From the NCBI GenBank assembly GCA_028283825.1, contig JAPWJW010000003.1, positions 186,001-250,000 of the forward strand: a stretch of DNA of 64,000 bases, written 5' to 3'. How positions within the stretch are numbered: position 1 is the first letter of the stretch; each line of letters starts with the position of its first letter. Positions 54,508-63,886 of the stretch are shown here, piece by piece. Below the pieces are notes generated by a model. The model made no database searches and had not been told where the DNA came from. It was given only the letters and a program-made list of their open reading frames with translations. This DNA comes from Azospirillaceae bacterium (GTDB taxonomy: Bacteria > Pseudomonadota > Alphaproteobacteria > Azospirillales > Azospirillaceae). The translations under genes were made by a program, and so were the position numbers.

Positions 54508-54596
54508 CCGGTCTCACCTCGCAATGCCGAGGGGGCGTGCTTAGTTAACGAACAGCAATTCCGTGCGTGCGTCAGCCAAGAAAGGCCGGTCCCCCC

Positions 54597-55598
54597 GTGT
54601 CGCTTTCCATTCCCCTTTCCGTCCTGGACCTGGCCCCGATTGTCGAGGGCGGCACGCCCGCCCAGGCGCTGGCCAACAGCCTGACCCTGGCCCAGCATGC
54701 CGAGGCGCTGGGGTATCGCCGCTTCTGGCTGGCCGAGCATCACAACATGACGGGCATCGCCAGTGCCGCCACGGCCGTGGTCATCGCCCACGTCGCTGGC
54801 GGCACCAGGCGCATCCGGGTGGGGGCCGGCGGCATCATGCTGCCCAACCACGCGCCACTGGTGATCGCGGAACAGTTCGGCACCCTGGAATCGCTGTTCC
54901 CCGGCCGTATCGATTTGGGCCTGGGCCGGGCGCCCGGCAGCGACCAGCGCACCGCCTGGGCCCTGCGCCGCGACCGCACGGACAATGGCGACAACTTCCC
55001 CCGCGATGTGCAGGAGCTTCAGGCCTATTTCCGCCCGGCCCAGCCGGGGCAGGCGGTGCGCGCCGTGCCCGGCGCCGGCCTGGACGTGCCCCTCTGGATC
55101 CTGGGTTCCAGCACCTTCGGTGCCCGACTGGCGGCGGAACTGGGCCTGCCCTACGCCTTCGCCAGCCATTTCGCGCCCGACCAGCTGATGGAGGCGCTGC
55201 ACGTCTACCGCCAGTACTACAAGCCCAACGCCGCCAACCCCAAGCCCCATGCCATGGTGGGTGTGAACGTCTTCGCCGCCGACACGGATGATGAGGCGGA
55301 GGTGCTGTTCACCTCCCTCCAGGATCGTTTCGTGGCGCTGGCCCGCGGCAACCCCGGCCCCCTGCGTCCGCCGCAGCCGGGTGTGCAGTGGAGCATGGAG
55401 GAACGCGCCTGGGCTGATCGGGCCTTGCGCTATTCCGTCGTTGGCTCGCCCGAAACGGTGCGTCGTGGCCTGGCCGCCATAGCGGAACAGACCCAGGCGG
55501 ATGAGATCATGGTGACCGCCGCCATCCATGACCAGGCCGCCCGCCTGCATTCCTTCCAGATCACCGCCGAGGTCGCCGGGCTGACGCCCGGCGCCTGA
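54597..55598 (+). CDS. LLM class flavin-dependent oxidoreductase
   Basis: 333 residues of the bacterial luciferase-like monooxygenase fold (the 'luciferase family oxidoreductase, group 1' type), which uses reduced FMN and oxygen or acts as an F420/FMN oxidoreductase. Blocks are [62 protein letters not shown] and a C-terminal [12 protein letters not shown]. The GTG at 54597 ([13 protein letters not shown]) fits homologues; a GTG at 54567 is an alternative. Substrate unknown. It ends 10 bases before the convergent M28 gene. Confidence 0.87.
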   Translation: MSLSIPLSVLDLAPIVEGGTPAQALANSLTLAQHAEALGYRRFWLAEHHNMTGIASAATAVVIAHVAGGTRRIRVGAGGIMLPNHAPLVIAEQFGTLESLFPGRIDLGLGRAPGSDQRTAWALRRDRTDNGDNFPRDVQELQAYFRPAQPGQAVRAVPGAGLDVPLWILGSSTFGARLAAELGLPYAFASHFAPDQLMEALHVYRQYYKPNAANPKPHAMVGVNVFAADTDDEAEVLFTSLQDRFVALARGNPGPLRPPQPGVQWSMEERAWADRALRYSVVGSPETVRRGLAAIAEQTQADEIMVTAAIHDQAARLHSFQITAEVAGLTPGA

Positions 55599-55608
55599 CG
55601 GTTCCCCA

Positions 55609-57258
55609 TTACTTCTGCGACTGTTCCCGTACCGCGCGGAACTCCGCCTTCTCGTACCATTTGGGCCAGGCGTCGCTGGTCGCCAGGCCGCGGCTGAGGT
55701 CGTAGAGCATGTTCACGTCGGCGGCACCGCCGGTGAAGTCCATGTCCGCCGACCACTCGTCGGAGGGCTGGTGGTAGTGCAGGCGGGTGAACTCGTCCTG
55801 CTTGGCGCGGCCCCAGTCGGCGCCGTTGGCCACGCTGTCGATGCCGCTCTTGGCATAGACGACGGGGATGCCGATCTTGGCCAGGCTGAAATGGTCGGAC
55901 CGGTAGTAGGAACCGCGCTCGGGGAACGGCTCCCCGTTCACCACCTTGCTGTGGGTCTTGGCCCAGTCGCGCAAGCTGTCCTCCAGGTCCGACTTGCCGC
56001 CGCCCACCAGCACCACGTCGCGCACGGGGCCCAGCACCCCCAGGCCGTCCATGTTGAAGCCGGCCACCGTCTTGCCCGGGGCGAACAACGGGTGCTGGGA
56101 ATAGTATTCCGATCCCAGCAGGCCCTGTTCCTCCGCCGTGTAGGCGATGAACAGGACGGACCGCTCCGGCTTCGGCGCCTTGGCGTAGCGCTTGGCCATC
56201 TCGATCAGGCCGGCGATGCCCGACGCGTTGTCCAGCGCGCCGTTGTAGATGGTGTCGCCGTTGACCGCCGGGCCGATGCCCAGATGGTCCCAATGCGCGC
56301 CCACCATCACCACCTCATCCGGGTGCTTGGTGCCGGGAATCAGGCCGACCACGTTGTGGGACACGATGTCCCGCTCCGCCGGGGTGATGCCGACGCTGAC
56401 CTTCACGGGCAGGGGCATGGCCTTGAAGCCGCGCCGGGCGGCGCTGTCCTTGATCGCGCCATAGTCCAGGCCGGCCGCCTGGAACATCTCCTTCGCCACG
56501 TCCAGCTGCACCCAGCCCTCGATGGCGCTGCGGCTGCCCAGGCCGCCGTCGGCCGGCATCAGGGTCAGCTTCGGGATGGCGTTGCTGCTGGCGACCACGC
56601 CCCAGGGGTAACCGGCCGCACGGGTCTCATGCACGATGATGGCGGCGGCCGCACCGTGGCGGGCGGCCTCCTCATATTTATAGGGCCAGCGGCCGTACCA
56701 GGTCATGGCGCCGCCGCCGAACAGCTTGGGGTCGCCGGTGGCGAATCCGGGATCGTTGACCAGGATCAGGACGGTCTTGCCCTTCACGTCCACGCCGGCA
56801 TAGTCGTCCCAGCCGAATTCCGGCGCTGTGATGCCATAGCCGACGAACACCACCTCGCTGTCGGTCACCGCCGCGTGGTCGGTGCGCTGGCGGGTCCACA
56901 GCATCATCTGGCTGTAGTAGTCGTAGGTGTGCGACTGCACGCCGCCGTCCTTGGCCGTGATCGCCACCGCCAGCGGGCCATCGACTTTGCTGGTGATCTC
57001 TGTCATCGGCACGTCCTGGAGGTAACGGCCGGCCACCGGCTTCAGGCCGATCTTCTGGAACTGGTCCTCGATATAGGCGACGGCCTTGTTCTCGCCTTCC
57101 GTCCCCGGCTTGCGGCCCTGGAAGTCGTCCGACGCCAGGATCTTCACATGTGCCGACAGCGCCGTGGCCGTCACCGGCGGGCTGTCCTTGGGCGCCGCCA
57201 GCGCCGTCGTCGCCAACAGCGACACCACCAGCGTCGCGCCCAGAATGTTGCGTGCCAT
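55609..57258 (-). CDS. Exported M28 family metallopeptidase (third in tandem)
   Basis: 549 residues with a signal peptide (ARNILGATLVVSLLATTALA). A PA domain is inserted at about 150-290, and the M28 peptidase core contains the di-zinc ligands: His and Asp in VMVGAHWDHLG, bridging Asp in DNASGIAGLIEMA, the Glu pair in AYTAEEQGLLGSEYY, Asp in FNMDGLG and His in YRSDHFSLAKIGIP. All are present. The Met at 57258 has GGGGGAG 5 bases before it. It is the last of three tandem paralogues, with a terminator just upstream, so it may have its own promoter. It probably trims peptides in the periplasm. Confidence 0.9.
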   Translation of the reverse strand: MARNILGATLVVSLLATTALAAPKDSPPVTATALSAHVKILASDDFQGRKPGTEGENKAVAYIEDQFQKIGLKPVAGRYLQDVPMTEITSKVDGPLAVAITAKDGGVQSHTYDYYSQMMLWTRQRTDHAAVTDSEVVFVGYGITAPEFGWDDYAGVDVKGKTVLILVNDPGFATGDPKLFGGGAMTWYGRWPYKYEEAARHGAAAAIIVHETRAAGYPWGVVASSNAIPKLTLMPADGGLGSRSAIEGWVQLDVAKEMFQAAGLDYGAIKDSAARRGFKAMPLPVKVSVGITPAERDIVSHNVVGLIPGTKHPDEVVMVGAHWDHLGIGPAVNGDTIYNGALDNASGIAGLIEMAKRYAKAPKPERSVLFIAYTAEEQGLLGSEYYSQHPLFAPGKTVAGFNMDGLGVLGPVRDVVLVGGGKSDLEDSLRDWAKTHSKVVNGEPFPERGSYYRSDHFSLAKIGIPVVYAKSGIDSVANGADWGRAKQDEFTRLHYHQPSDEWSADMDFTGGAADVNMLYDLSRGLATSDAWPKWYEKAEFRAVREQSQK

Positions 57259-57274
57259 CTGCTCCCCCATTCCT

Positions 57275-57314
57275 GAAAAAGCGAGGGCCGCATCCCCTTC
57301 CGGAAATGCGGCCC
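57275..57314 (-). terminator. Terminator between second and third M28 genes
   Basis: On the minus strand the arms GGGCCGCAT / ATGCGGCCC are followed by TCGCTTTTTC. It lies between the stop of the second and the start of the third M28 gene. Confidence 0.78.
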
Positions 57315-57325
57315 ATCACCTGTTC

Positions 57326-59002
57326 TTACTTGCCCTGGGACTTGTCCCGCGCGGCCTTGAACTCGGCCTTGTCGTACCATTTCGGCCAGTCGGTGCCGAA
57401 GGCCAGCGGGTGGCTGAGGTCATAGATCATGTTGACCTCCATGGCCCCGCCGGACAGGTCCAGGTCGGGCGACCATTTGTCGGCCGGCTGGTGGTACTGG
57501 GTGCGGGTGAAGTTGTCCTCGTGCTGCTTGCCCCACTCGGCCCCGTGCTCGATGCTGTCGATGCCGGCATGGGCGTAGATCACCGGGATGCCGACCTTGG
57601 CGAGGCTGAAGTGATCGGACCGGTAGTAATAGCCGCGCTCGGGGAAGGGCTCCTGGTTCAGCGCCATCATGTGGGCGTCGGTCCAGGTCTTCAGCCGGTC
57701 TTCCAGGTCGGACTTCTTGCCGCCCACCAGCACGATGTCGTGGGTCAGGCCGCCGCTGCTCAGCATGTCCATGTTGAAGCCGGCGACCGTCTTGGCCGGG
57801 GCGAACAGCGGATGCTGGGCGTAGTATTCCGACCCCAGCAGGCCGGCTTCTTCCGCCGTGTAGGCGATGAACATCAGCGTGCGCTCGGGCTTGGGGCCCT
57901 TCTCGTAGCGCTTGGCCAATTCGATCAGGCCGCCGACGCCCGACGCGTTGTCCATGGCGCCGTGGTAGATGGTCTCGCCGTTGATGGCGGGGCCGATGCC
58001 CAGATGGTCCCAGTGCGCGCCGATCAGCACCATCTCATCCGGGTGCTTGGTGCCCGGAATGGTGCCGATGACGTTGTGGGAGATGATCTCGCGTTCCGTG
58101 GGCGTGATGCCGACGGACATCTTCAGGGGCAGCGGCACCGCCTTGAAGCCGCGCCGGGCGGCGCTGTCCTTCAGGGTGTTGTAGTCCAGGCCGGCCTCCT
58201 GGAACATCTCCTTGGCCTTGTCCAGCTGCACCCAGCCTTCGACGGCACTGCGGCTCTTCAGTCCGCCGTCCTCCGGCATCAGGGTCAGCTTCGGAATGCT
58301 GCCGCCGTTGGCGACCACGCCCCAGGGGTAACCGGCGGCACGGGTCTCATGCACGATGATGGCGGCGGCGGCCCCGTGGCGGGCGGCCTCCTCGTACTTG
58401 TAGACCCAGCGGCCGTACCAGGTCATGGCGCCGCCGCCGAACAGGGTGGCGTCGCCGGTGGCGTAGCCGGGGTCGTTGACCAGGATGACGACGGTCTTGC
58501 CGCGCACGTCCACGCCGGCGTAGTCGTCCCAGCCGAACTCCGGCGCCGTGATGCCGTAGCCCACGAACACCATGTCGCTGTCCTTGACCGACACGTGCGG
58601 GATCTTCTGGCGGGTCCAGATCATCATGTCGCTGAAGTATTCCAGTGACAGCGCCTGGGCCTTGGGGCCGGAGACGATCATGGGGCCATCGGCCTTGCTG
58701 GAAATCTCCGTCAGCGGCACGTTCTGGAGATAGCTGCCGTCGACGGCGGGCTTCAGGCCGGCCTTTTTGAACTGCGCCTCAATGTAGGCGACCGACTTGG
58801 TCTCGCCTTCCGTGCCGGGCTTGCGGCCCTGGAACTCGTCAGACGCCAGGATCTTGATGTGGTCGGATAGCGCCTGGGCCGTCACCGGGGCCACGTCCTT
58901 GGTCGCCGCCGTGGCGATACCGGCGGGCGCGGCCAAGGCCGCTACCAGCGCCAGTGCGGCCGTGCCTTTCAGCAGGGACGCCCGGGTAATCTGGGTTCGC
59001 AT
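57326..59002 (-). CDS. Exported M28 family metallopeptidase (second in tandem)
   Basis: 558 residues with a signal peptide (MRTQITRASLLKGTAALALV, cut probably after IATAA), a PA domain and an intact M28 zinc core: LIGAHWDHLG, DNASGVGGLIELA, AYTAEEAGLLGSEYY, FNMDMLS and YRSDHFSLAKVGIPV. One residue of the metal-ligand segment context differs (MDMLSSGG where the others have MDGLGV). AAGGAA lies 9 bases before the ATG. Closely paralogous to both neighbours. Confidence 0.9.
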   Translation of the reverse strand: MRTQITRASLLKGTAALALVAALAAPAGIATAATKDVAPVTAQALSDHIKILASDEFQGRKPGTEGETKSVAYIEAQFKKAGLKPAVDGSYLQNVPLTEISSKADGPMIVSGPKAQALSLEYFSDMMIWTRQKIPHVSVKDSDMVFVGYGITAPEFGWDDYAGVDVRGKTVVILVNDPGYATGDATLFGGGAMTWYGRWVYKYEEAARHGAAAAIIVHETRAAGYPWGVVANGGSIPKLTLMPEDGGLKSRSAVEGWVQLDKAKEMFQEAGLDYNTLKDSAARRGFKAVPLPLKMSVGITPTEREIISHNVIGTIPGTKHPDEMVLIGAHWDHLGIGPAINGETIYHGAMDNASGVGGLIELAKRYEKGPKPERTLMFIAYTAEEAGLLGSEYYAQHPLFAPAKTVAGFNMDMLSSGGLTHDIVLVGGKKSDLEDRLKTWTDAHMMALNQEPFPERGYYYRSDHFSLAKVGIPVIYAHAGIDSIEHGAEWGKQHEDNFTRTQYHQPADKWSPDLDLSGGAMEVNMIYDLSHPLAFGTDWPKWYDKAEFKAARDKSQGK

Positions 59003-59025
59003 CAGTGCTGCGTTCCTTCTTGTTT

Positions 59026-59076
59026 AAAGAAAATGGCCGCAGGAGATACCGCCCAAAGGCGGGCGCCTGCGGCCAT
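59026..59076 (-). terminator. Terminator between first and second M28 genes
   Basis: On the minus strand an 11-bp perfect stem ATGGCCGCAGG / CCTGCGGCCAT with an inner GCCC/GGGC stem is followed by TTTCTTT. Confidence 0.72.
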
Positions 59077-59081
59077 CCTGC

Positions 59082-60741
59082 TCACTTGCCCTGGGACTTG
59101 TCCCGGGCGGCCTTGAACTCGGCCTTGTCATACCATTTGGGCCAAACGTCGCCGAAGGCCAGGTCGTGGCTGATGTCGTACCACATGTTGACCTCGATGG
59201 CCCCGCCGCGCAGGTCCATGGCCGGCGACCATTCGTCGGACGGCTGGTGGTAGTGCAGGCGGGTGTACTCTTCTTCCTTCGCCTTGCCCCACTCGGCGCC
59301 ATGCTCGACGCTGTCGATGCCCATGCCGGCATCGATCACCGGGATGCCGACCTTGGCCAGGTTGAAGTGGTCGGACCGGTAGTAGTAGCCGCGCTCGGGG
59401 AAGGGCTCCGGGTTCAGCGCCATCTGGTGGGCGTCGGTCCAGGCCTTCAGGCGATCTTCCAGGTCGGACTTCTTGCCGCCAACCAGCACGACATCGCGCA
59501 CCGGGCCCATCACGCCCAGGCCGTCCATGTTGAAGCCGGCCACCGTCTTGCCCGCCGGGTACAGCGGATGCTGGGCGTAGTATTCCGACCCCAGCAGGCC
59601 CTGTTCCTCCGCCGTGTAGGCGATGAACAGGACGCTGCGGTCGGGCTTGGGCCCATGGGTGTAGCGCTTGGCCATCTCGATCAGGCCGGCGATGCCGGTG
59701 GCATTGTCCAGGGCGCCGTTATAGATGGTGTCGCCGTTGACCGCCGGGCCGACGCCCAGGTGATCCCAATGCGCGCCCACCAGCACCACCTCATCCGGAT
59801 GCTTGGCGCCCGGCACGACGCCGACGACGTTGTGCGAGATGACGTCGCGTTCCGTGGGCGTGATGCCGACGGACATCTTGGCGTTCATGGGCACGGCCTT
59901 GAAGCCGCGCCGGGCGGCGCTGTCCTTCAAGGTGCCGTAGTCCAGGCCGGATGCCGCGAACAGCTCCTTGGCCACGTCCAGTTGGACCCAGCCTTCCACG
60001 GCGCTGCGGCTGCCACAGGCCGCCGTCGGCCGGCATCAGGGTCAGCTTGGGCACGCCGTTGCTGTTGGCGACCACGCCCCAGGGGTAACCGGCGGCGCGC
60101 GTCTCATGCACGATGATGGCGGCGGCGGCCCCGTGGCGCGCGGCTTCCTCGTACTTGTAGGGCCAGCGGCCGTACCAGGTCATGGCGCCACCACCGAACA
60201 GGGCGGGGTCGCCGGTGGCGAATCCGGGATCGTTGACCAGGATGACGACCGTCTTGCCCTTCACGTCCACGCCGGCATAGTCGTCCCAGCCGAACTCGGG
60301 GGCGGTGATGCCATAGCCGACGAACACCAGGTCGCTGTCCTTGACCTCGGCATGCGCGGTGCGCTGCCGGGTCCAGATCATCATCTGGGTGAAGTATTCA
60401 TAGGGCAGGGCCTTGGTGGCGCCGTCCTTGCCCGTCGCCGTGAACACCAGGGGGCCATCGGCCTTGCTGGTGATCTCCGTCATCGGCACATCCTGCAGAT
60501 AGCCGCCATTCACGGCGGGCTTCAGGCCGGCCTTTTTGAACTGGGCCTGGATGTAGGCGACGGTCTTTTCCTCACCCACGGTGCCCGGCTTGCGGCCCTG
60601 GAAATCGTCGGAGGCGAGGATTTTCACGTGCGCGGACAGCGCGTCCGCCGTCACCGGGGCGGCGTCTTTCGCCTGGCCCGCGGCGGCGGCCCCGAGAACG
60701 ATCGCGATCAGCGCCGTCCCCGTGCGTAGTCTGGCTCCCAT
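59082..60741 (-). pseudogene. M28 family metallopeptidase (first in tandem), frameshifted
   Basis: The gene begins MGARLRTGTALIAIVLGAAA (signal peptide) and encodes the N-terminal and PA domains, then shifts frame at about 60015, where one extra A (plus strand) follows CTGCC. The sister genes read GGLGSRSAIEGW or similar; here it reads GGLWQPQRRGRL and then runs out of frame. The other frame (59082-59999) encodes the complete zinc core (LVGAHWDHLG, DNATGIAGLIEMA, AYTAEEQGLLGSEYY, FNMDGLG, SDHFNLAKVGIP). Repaired, it is 552 residues, equal to its paralogues. Either a real recent loss or a sequencing error. Confidence 0.87.
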
Positions 60742-60819
60742 AGGATGCTGGTCCCCATACTGGTCATTCTGGTCGTCGGTCGCCGCCCCCGCGCCGTCGC
60801 CGACAACCCACCATACGGG

Positions 60820-60843
60820 GGTATTGATACCGATTCCAATACC
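60820..60843. promoter_or_regulatory. Candidate operator upstream of the M28 cluster
   Basis: Inverted arms GGTATTG and CAATACC are separated by 10 bases, 79 bases upstream of the first M28 gene. A related GATATTGGATACC occurs at 60871-60883. The clustered, symmetric TATTG/ATACC elements suggest a regulator binding site near the promoter. The regulator is unknown. Confidence 0.45.
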
Positions 60844-61019
60844 GGAAGGACCGGATTGTGACAAAATCGGGATATTGGATACCGTCAAAAAGATCGAAAG
60901 CGTCAAATATCCCCGAAACACGGGGACTTACGCGCGTGACGGTTGGGGCGACTCAAAGGACATGCGTGAAGGCGGCCCGTGCGCCAAACAAACGGGGCGC
61001 GAGTCGAAACGCGCGCCGC

Positions 61020-61116
61020 TAGGCCGCGACCGCGGCCGCCGGACCTTTGTGGGGAACGTAGTGGACCGGAAAGGGAGGATAGCCAAAGGCCCGGACGGGC
61101 CTGCCGGCGCTTGAGG
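61020..61116 (+). repeat. Structured dispersed repeat, copy F
   Basis: Hairpin 1 is GGCCGC-GACC-GCGGCC. Hairpin 2 has arms CCTTT and AAAGG with an inner AC-GTA-GT. Hairpin 3 is AGGCCC-GGAC-GGGCCT. It ends GGCGCTTGAGG. It lies 6 bases beyond the rimO stop, antisense to rimO. The rest of the 60742-61122 gap holds the inverted repeat listed above and nothing else clear. Confidence 0.85.
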
Positions 61117-61122
61117 AACGGG

Positions 61123-62475
61123 TTAAGACTCCACCCGGGTGCCCCAGAGGTCGTATTCCTCGGCATGCTCCACCGTCACCTGGACGATGTCGCCCACGGC
61201 CACGCTGGTGTCGCCGTTCAGGAAGACGCTGCCGTCGATCTCCGGCGCGTCGGCCGCCGACCGGCCGATGGCGCCTTCCTCATCCACCTCGTCGATGATG
61301 ACGTCGATGGTGCGGCCGACCTTGGCCTGCATGCGCTCCTCGCTGATGGCCTGCTGATGGGCCATCAGGCGGTTCCAGCGTTCTTCCTTCACCTCTTCCG
61401 GCACGGCGCCGGGGATGGCGTTGGCGGGGGCGCCGTCCACCGCCTCATACTTGAAGCAGCCCAGCCGGTCGATCTTGGCTTCGGTCAGCCAATCCAGCAG
61501 GAACTGGAAGTCCTGCTCCGTCTCGCCGGGGAAGCCGACGATGAAGGTGGAGCGGATGGTCAGGTCGGGGCAGATGTCGCGCCACTGGTGGATTCGGTTC
61601 AGCACCTTTTCCTGGTTGCCGGGGCGCTTCATGGCCTTCAGCACGTTAGGGCTGGCGTGCTGGAAGGGGATGTCCAGGTAGGGCAGGATCAGGCCTTCCG
61701 CCATCAGCGGGATGACCTCGTCCACGTGCGGGTAGGGATAGACATAGTGCAGGCGCACCCAGGCGCCCAAGCCGCCCAGCTCGCGGGCCAGGTCGGTCAT
61801 GTGGGCGCGGACCTTGCGGCCCTGGAAATCGCTTTCGGCGTGGCGCAGGTCCAGGCCGTAGGCGCTGGTGTCCTGCGAGATCACCATCAGCTCGCGCACG
61901 CCGGCCTTCACCAGGCGCTCGGCCTCGCGCAGGACGTTGCCGGCCGGACGGCTGGCCAGGTCGCCGCGCAGCGAGGGGATGATGCAGAAGCTGCAGCGAT
62001 GGTTGCAGCCCTCGGAAATCTTCAGGTAGGCGTAGTGGCGCGGCGTCAGGCGCAGGCCCTCGGGGGGCACCAGGTCGGTGTAGGGGTTGTGCGCCGGGGG
62101 CAGGTGGTCATGCACCGCCGACACCACCTGTTCGTACTGGTGGGGGCCGGTGACGGCCAGCACGTTGGGGTACAGCTCGCGGATGCGGCCTTCCTCCACG
62201 CCCATGCAGCCGGTGACGATGACGCGGCCGTTCTCACGCATGGCCTCGCCGATGGCGTCCAGGCTTTCCTGCTTGGCGCTGTCCAGGAAGCCGCAGGTGT
62301 TGACCAGCACGACGTCGGCGTCGTCATAGCTGGGCGACACCTCATACCCTTCCGCGCGCAGCTTGGTCAGGATGCGTTCGCTGTCCACCAGGGCCTTGGG
62401 GCAACCCAGGCTGACGATGCCGACCTTGGGGGCGGCGCTGGACGTGGTGGCGGTGGTGAGGCTGGACTTGGTCAT
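61123..62475 (-). CDS. rimO: Ribosomal protein S12 methylthiotransferase
   Basis: RimO is a radical-SAM enzyme with two 4Fe-4S clusters that methylthiolates a conserved aspartate of S12. 450 residues: the N-terminal UPF0004 domain has Cys25, Cys61 and Cys90 for the auxiliary cluster; the radical-SAM motif GCNHRCSFC has Cys157, Cys161 and Cys164; a C-terminal TRAM domain (about 385-450) ends RVES. The ATG at 62475 is chosen (MTKSSLTT); the frame extends to 62538 without a good start. The S12 gene that encodes its substrate lies about 0.5 kb away, divergent. Confidence 0.95.
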   Translation of the reverse strand: MTKSSLTTATTSSAAPKVGIVSLGCPKALVDSERILTKLRAEGYEVSPSYDDADVVLVNTCGFLDSAKQESLDAIGEAMRENGRVIVTGCMGVEEGRIRELYPNVLAVTGPHQYEQVVSAVHDHLPPAHNPYTDLVPPEGLRLTPRHYAYLKISEGCNHRCSFCIIPSLRGDLASRPAGNVLREAERLVKAGVRELMVISQDTSAYGLDLRHAESDFQGRKVRAHMTDLARELGGLGAWVRLHYVYPYPHVDEVIPLMAEGLILPYLDIPFQHASPNVLKAMKRPGNQEKVLNRIHQWRDICPDLTIRSTFIVGFPGETEQDFQFLLDWLTEAKIDRLGCFKYEAVDGAPANAIPGAVPEEVKEERWNRLMAHQQAISEERMQAKVGRTIDVIIDEVDEEGAIGRSAADAPEIDGSVFLNGDTSVAVGDIVQVTVEHAEEYDLWGTRVES

Positions 62476-62748
62476 GGGCGGCGCTCGGGAATCCAAAGGG
62501 GCGCCGGCCCGTGGCGCCCGGTGCCGATGCGGCGGCATTGGGGGCTCGCCCGGGGGCGCGACACTATACTATAAGGTGAGCGGTGGCGCCCATGGCGCTC
62601 CCGCCCTCGCAAGCCCGCGTATATAGCGATCCCGGGGGGCTTTGCCCATCCCCCATGGTGGGCAGGGGGTGGGGAAGGGGGCCGCAAATGTGGGATCGGC
62701 CCCTGACTCAAACGCACGGCTTACCCTGGATTTTTCTACGCGCGGCGC

Positions 62749-62777
62749 TTGACGGCAGGTGCCCCTGTCCATATAGT
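62749..62777 (+). promoter_or_regulatory. Strong sigma-70 promoter of the str operon
   Basis: TTGACG (62749-62754) and TATAGT (62772-62777) are spaced by exactly 17 bases, about 225 bases before rpsL. It is the best promoter match in the window and suits a ribosomal-protein operon. Confidence 0.8.
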
Positions 62778-62788
62778 CCGCCCACATT

Positions 62789-62856
62789 TTTCGAGGGGCA
62801 GGCTGTAGGCCGCCCTTGCGGGCTAGACGCTGTCTCTCAAAAAGACCCCCTCGAAA
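62789..62856 (+). promoter_or_regulatory. Structured leader of the str operon
   Basis: Perfect 10-bp arms TTTCGAGGGG (62789-62798) and CCCCTCGAAA (62847-62856) enclose a region with an inner GGCCGCCC/GGGC pairing. It starts about 5 bases downstream of the expected transcription start, so it would form the 5' end of the rpsL-rpsG-fusA mRNA. It could be a regulatory or stabilising structure. The remainder of the 62476-63002 gap shows no gene. Confidence 0.6.
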
Positions 62857-63002
62857 TTCTGTATAGCCGCACCCGAGTCCTTGTTCGGACGGCGTTTGCA
62901 AGGCCCGCGCGGAGCCGTTTAGAGCTTCGTGACGGGACTTTCGTCGTTCGGGGCATGCGTTTTGGGTGCCTTGTTGTTGGAACTGTGAACCGAGAGCGGT
63001 AG

Positions 63003-63374
63003 ATGCCGACGATCAACCAGTTGATCCGCAAGTCCCGTGAGGGCGTGCCGGAGCGGGACAAGGTCCCGGCGTTGCAGGAATGCCCCCAGAAGCGCGGTGT
63101 CTGCACGCGCGTCTACACGACCACCCCGAAGAAGCCGAACTCGGCGCTGCGTAAGGTCGCCCGCGTGCGGCTGACCAACGGCCACGAGGTCATCAGCTAC
63201 ATCCCCGGCGAGGGTCACAACCTGCAGGAACACTCCGTGGTGATGATCCGCGGCGGCCGTGTGAAGGATCTTCCCGGCGTGCGCTACCACATCATCCGCG
63301 GTTCGTTGGATACCCAGGGCGTGAAGGACCGTCGCCAGCGTCGGTCCAAGTACGGCGCCAAGCGTCCGAAGTGA
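63003..63374 (+). CDS. rpsL: 30S ribosomal protein S12
   Basis: S12 lies at the decoding centre. 123 residues, full length: [40 protein letters not shown] and [12 protein letters not shown]. The lysines of TPKKPNSA and GRVKDLPG, whose replacement gives streptomycin resistance, are wild type. The Asp in VKDLPG is the methylthiolation target of RimO. A purine-rich GAGAGCGGTAG precedes the ATG. First gene of the str operon. Confidence 0.97.
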   Translation: MPTINQLIRKSREGVPERDKVPALQECPQKRGVCTRVYTTTPKKPNSALRKVARVRLTNGHEVISYIPGEGHNLQEHSVVMIRGGRVKDLPGVRYHIIRGSLDTQGVKDRRQRRSKYGAKRPK

Positions 63375-63382
63375 GGAGTTAG

Positions 63383-63856
<474 letters not shown>

Positions 63857-63886
63857 GTGCGGCTTTGGCTTAGGCCTTAAGGAATC

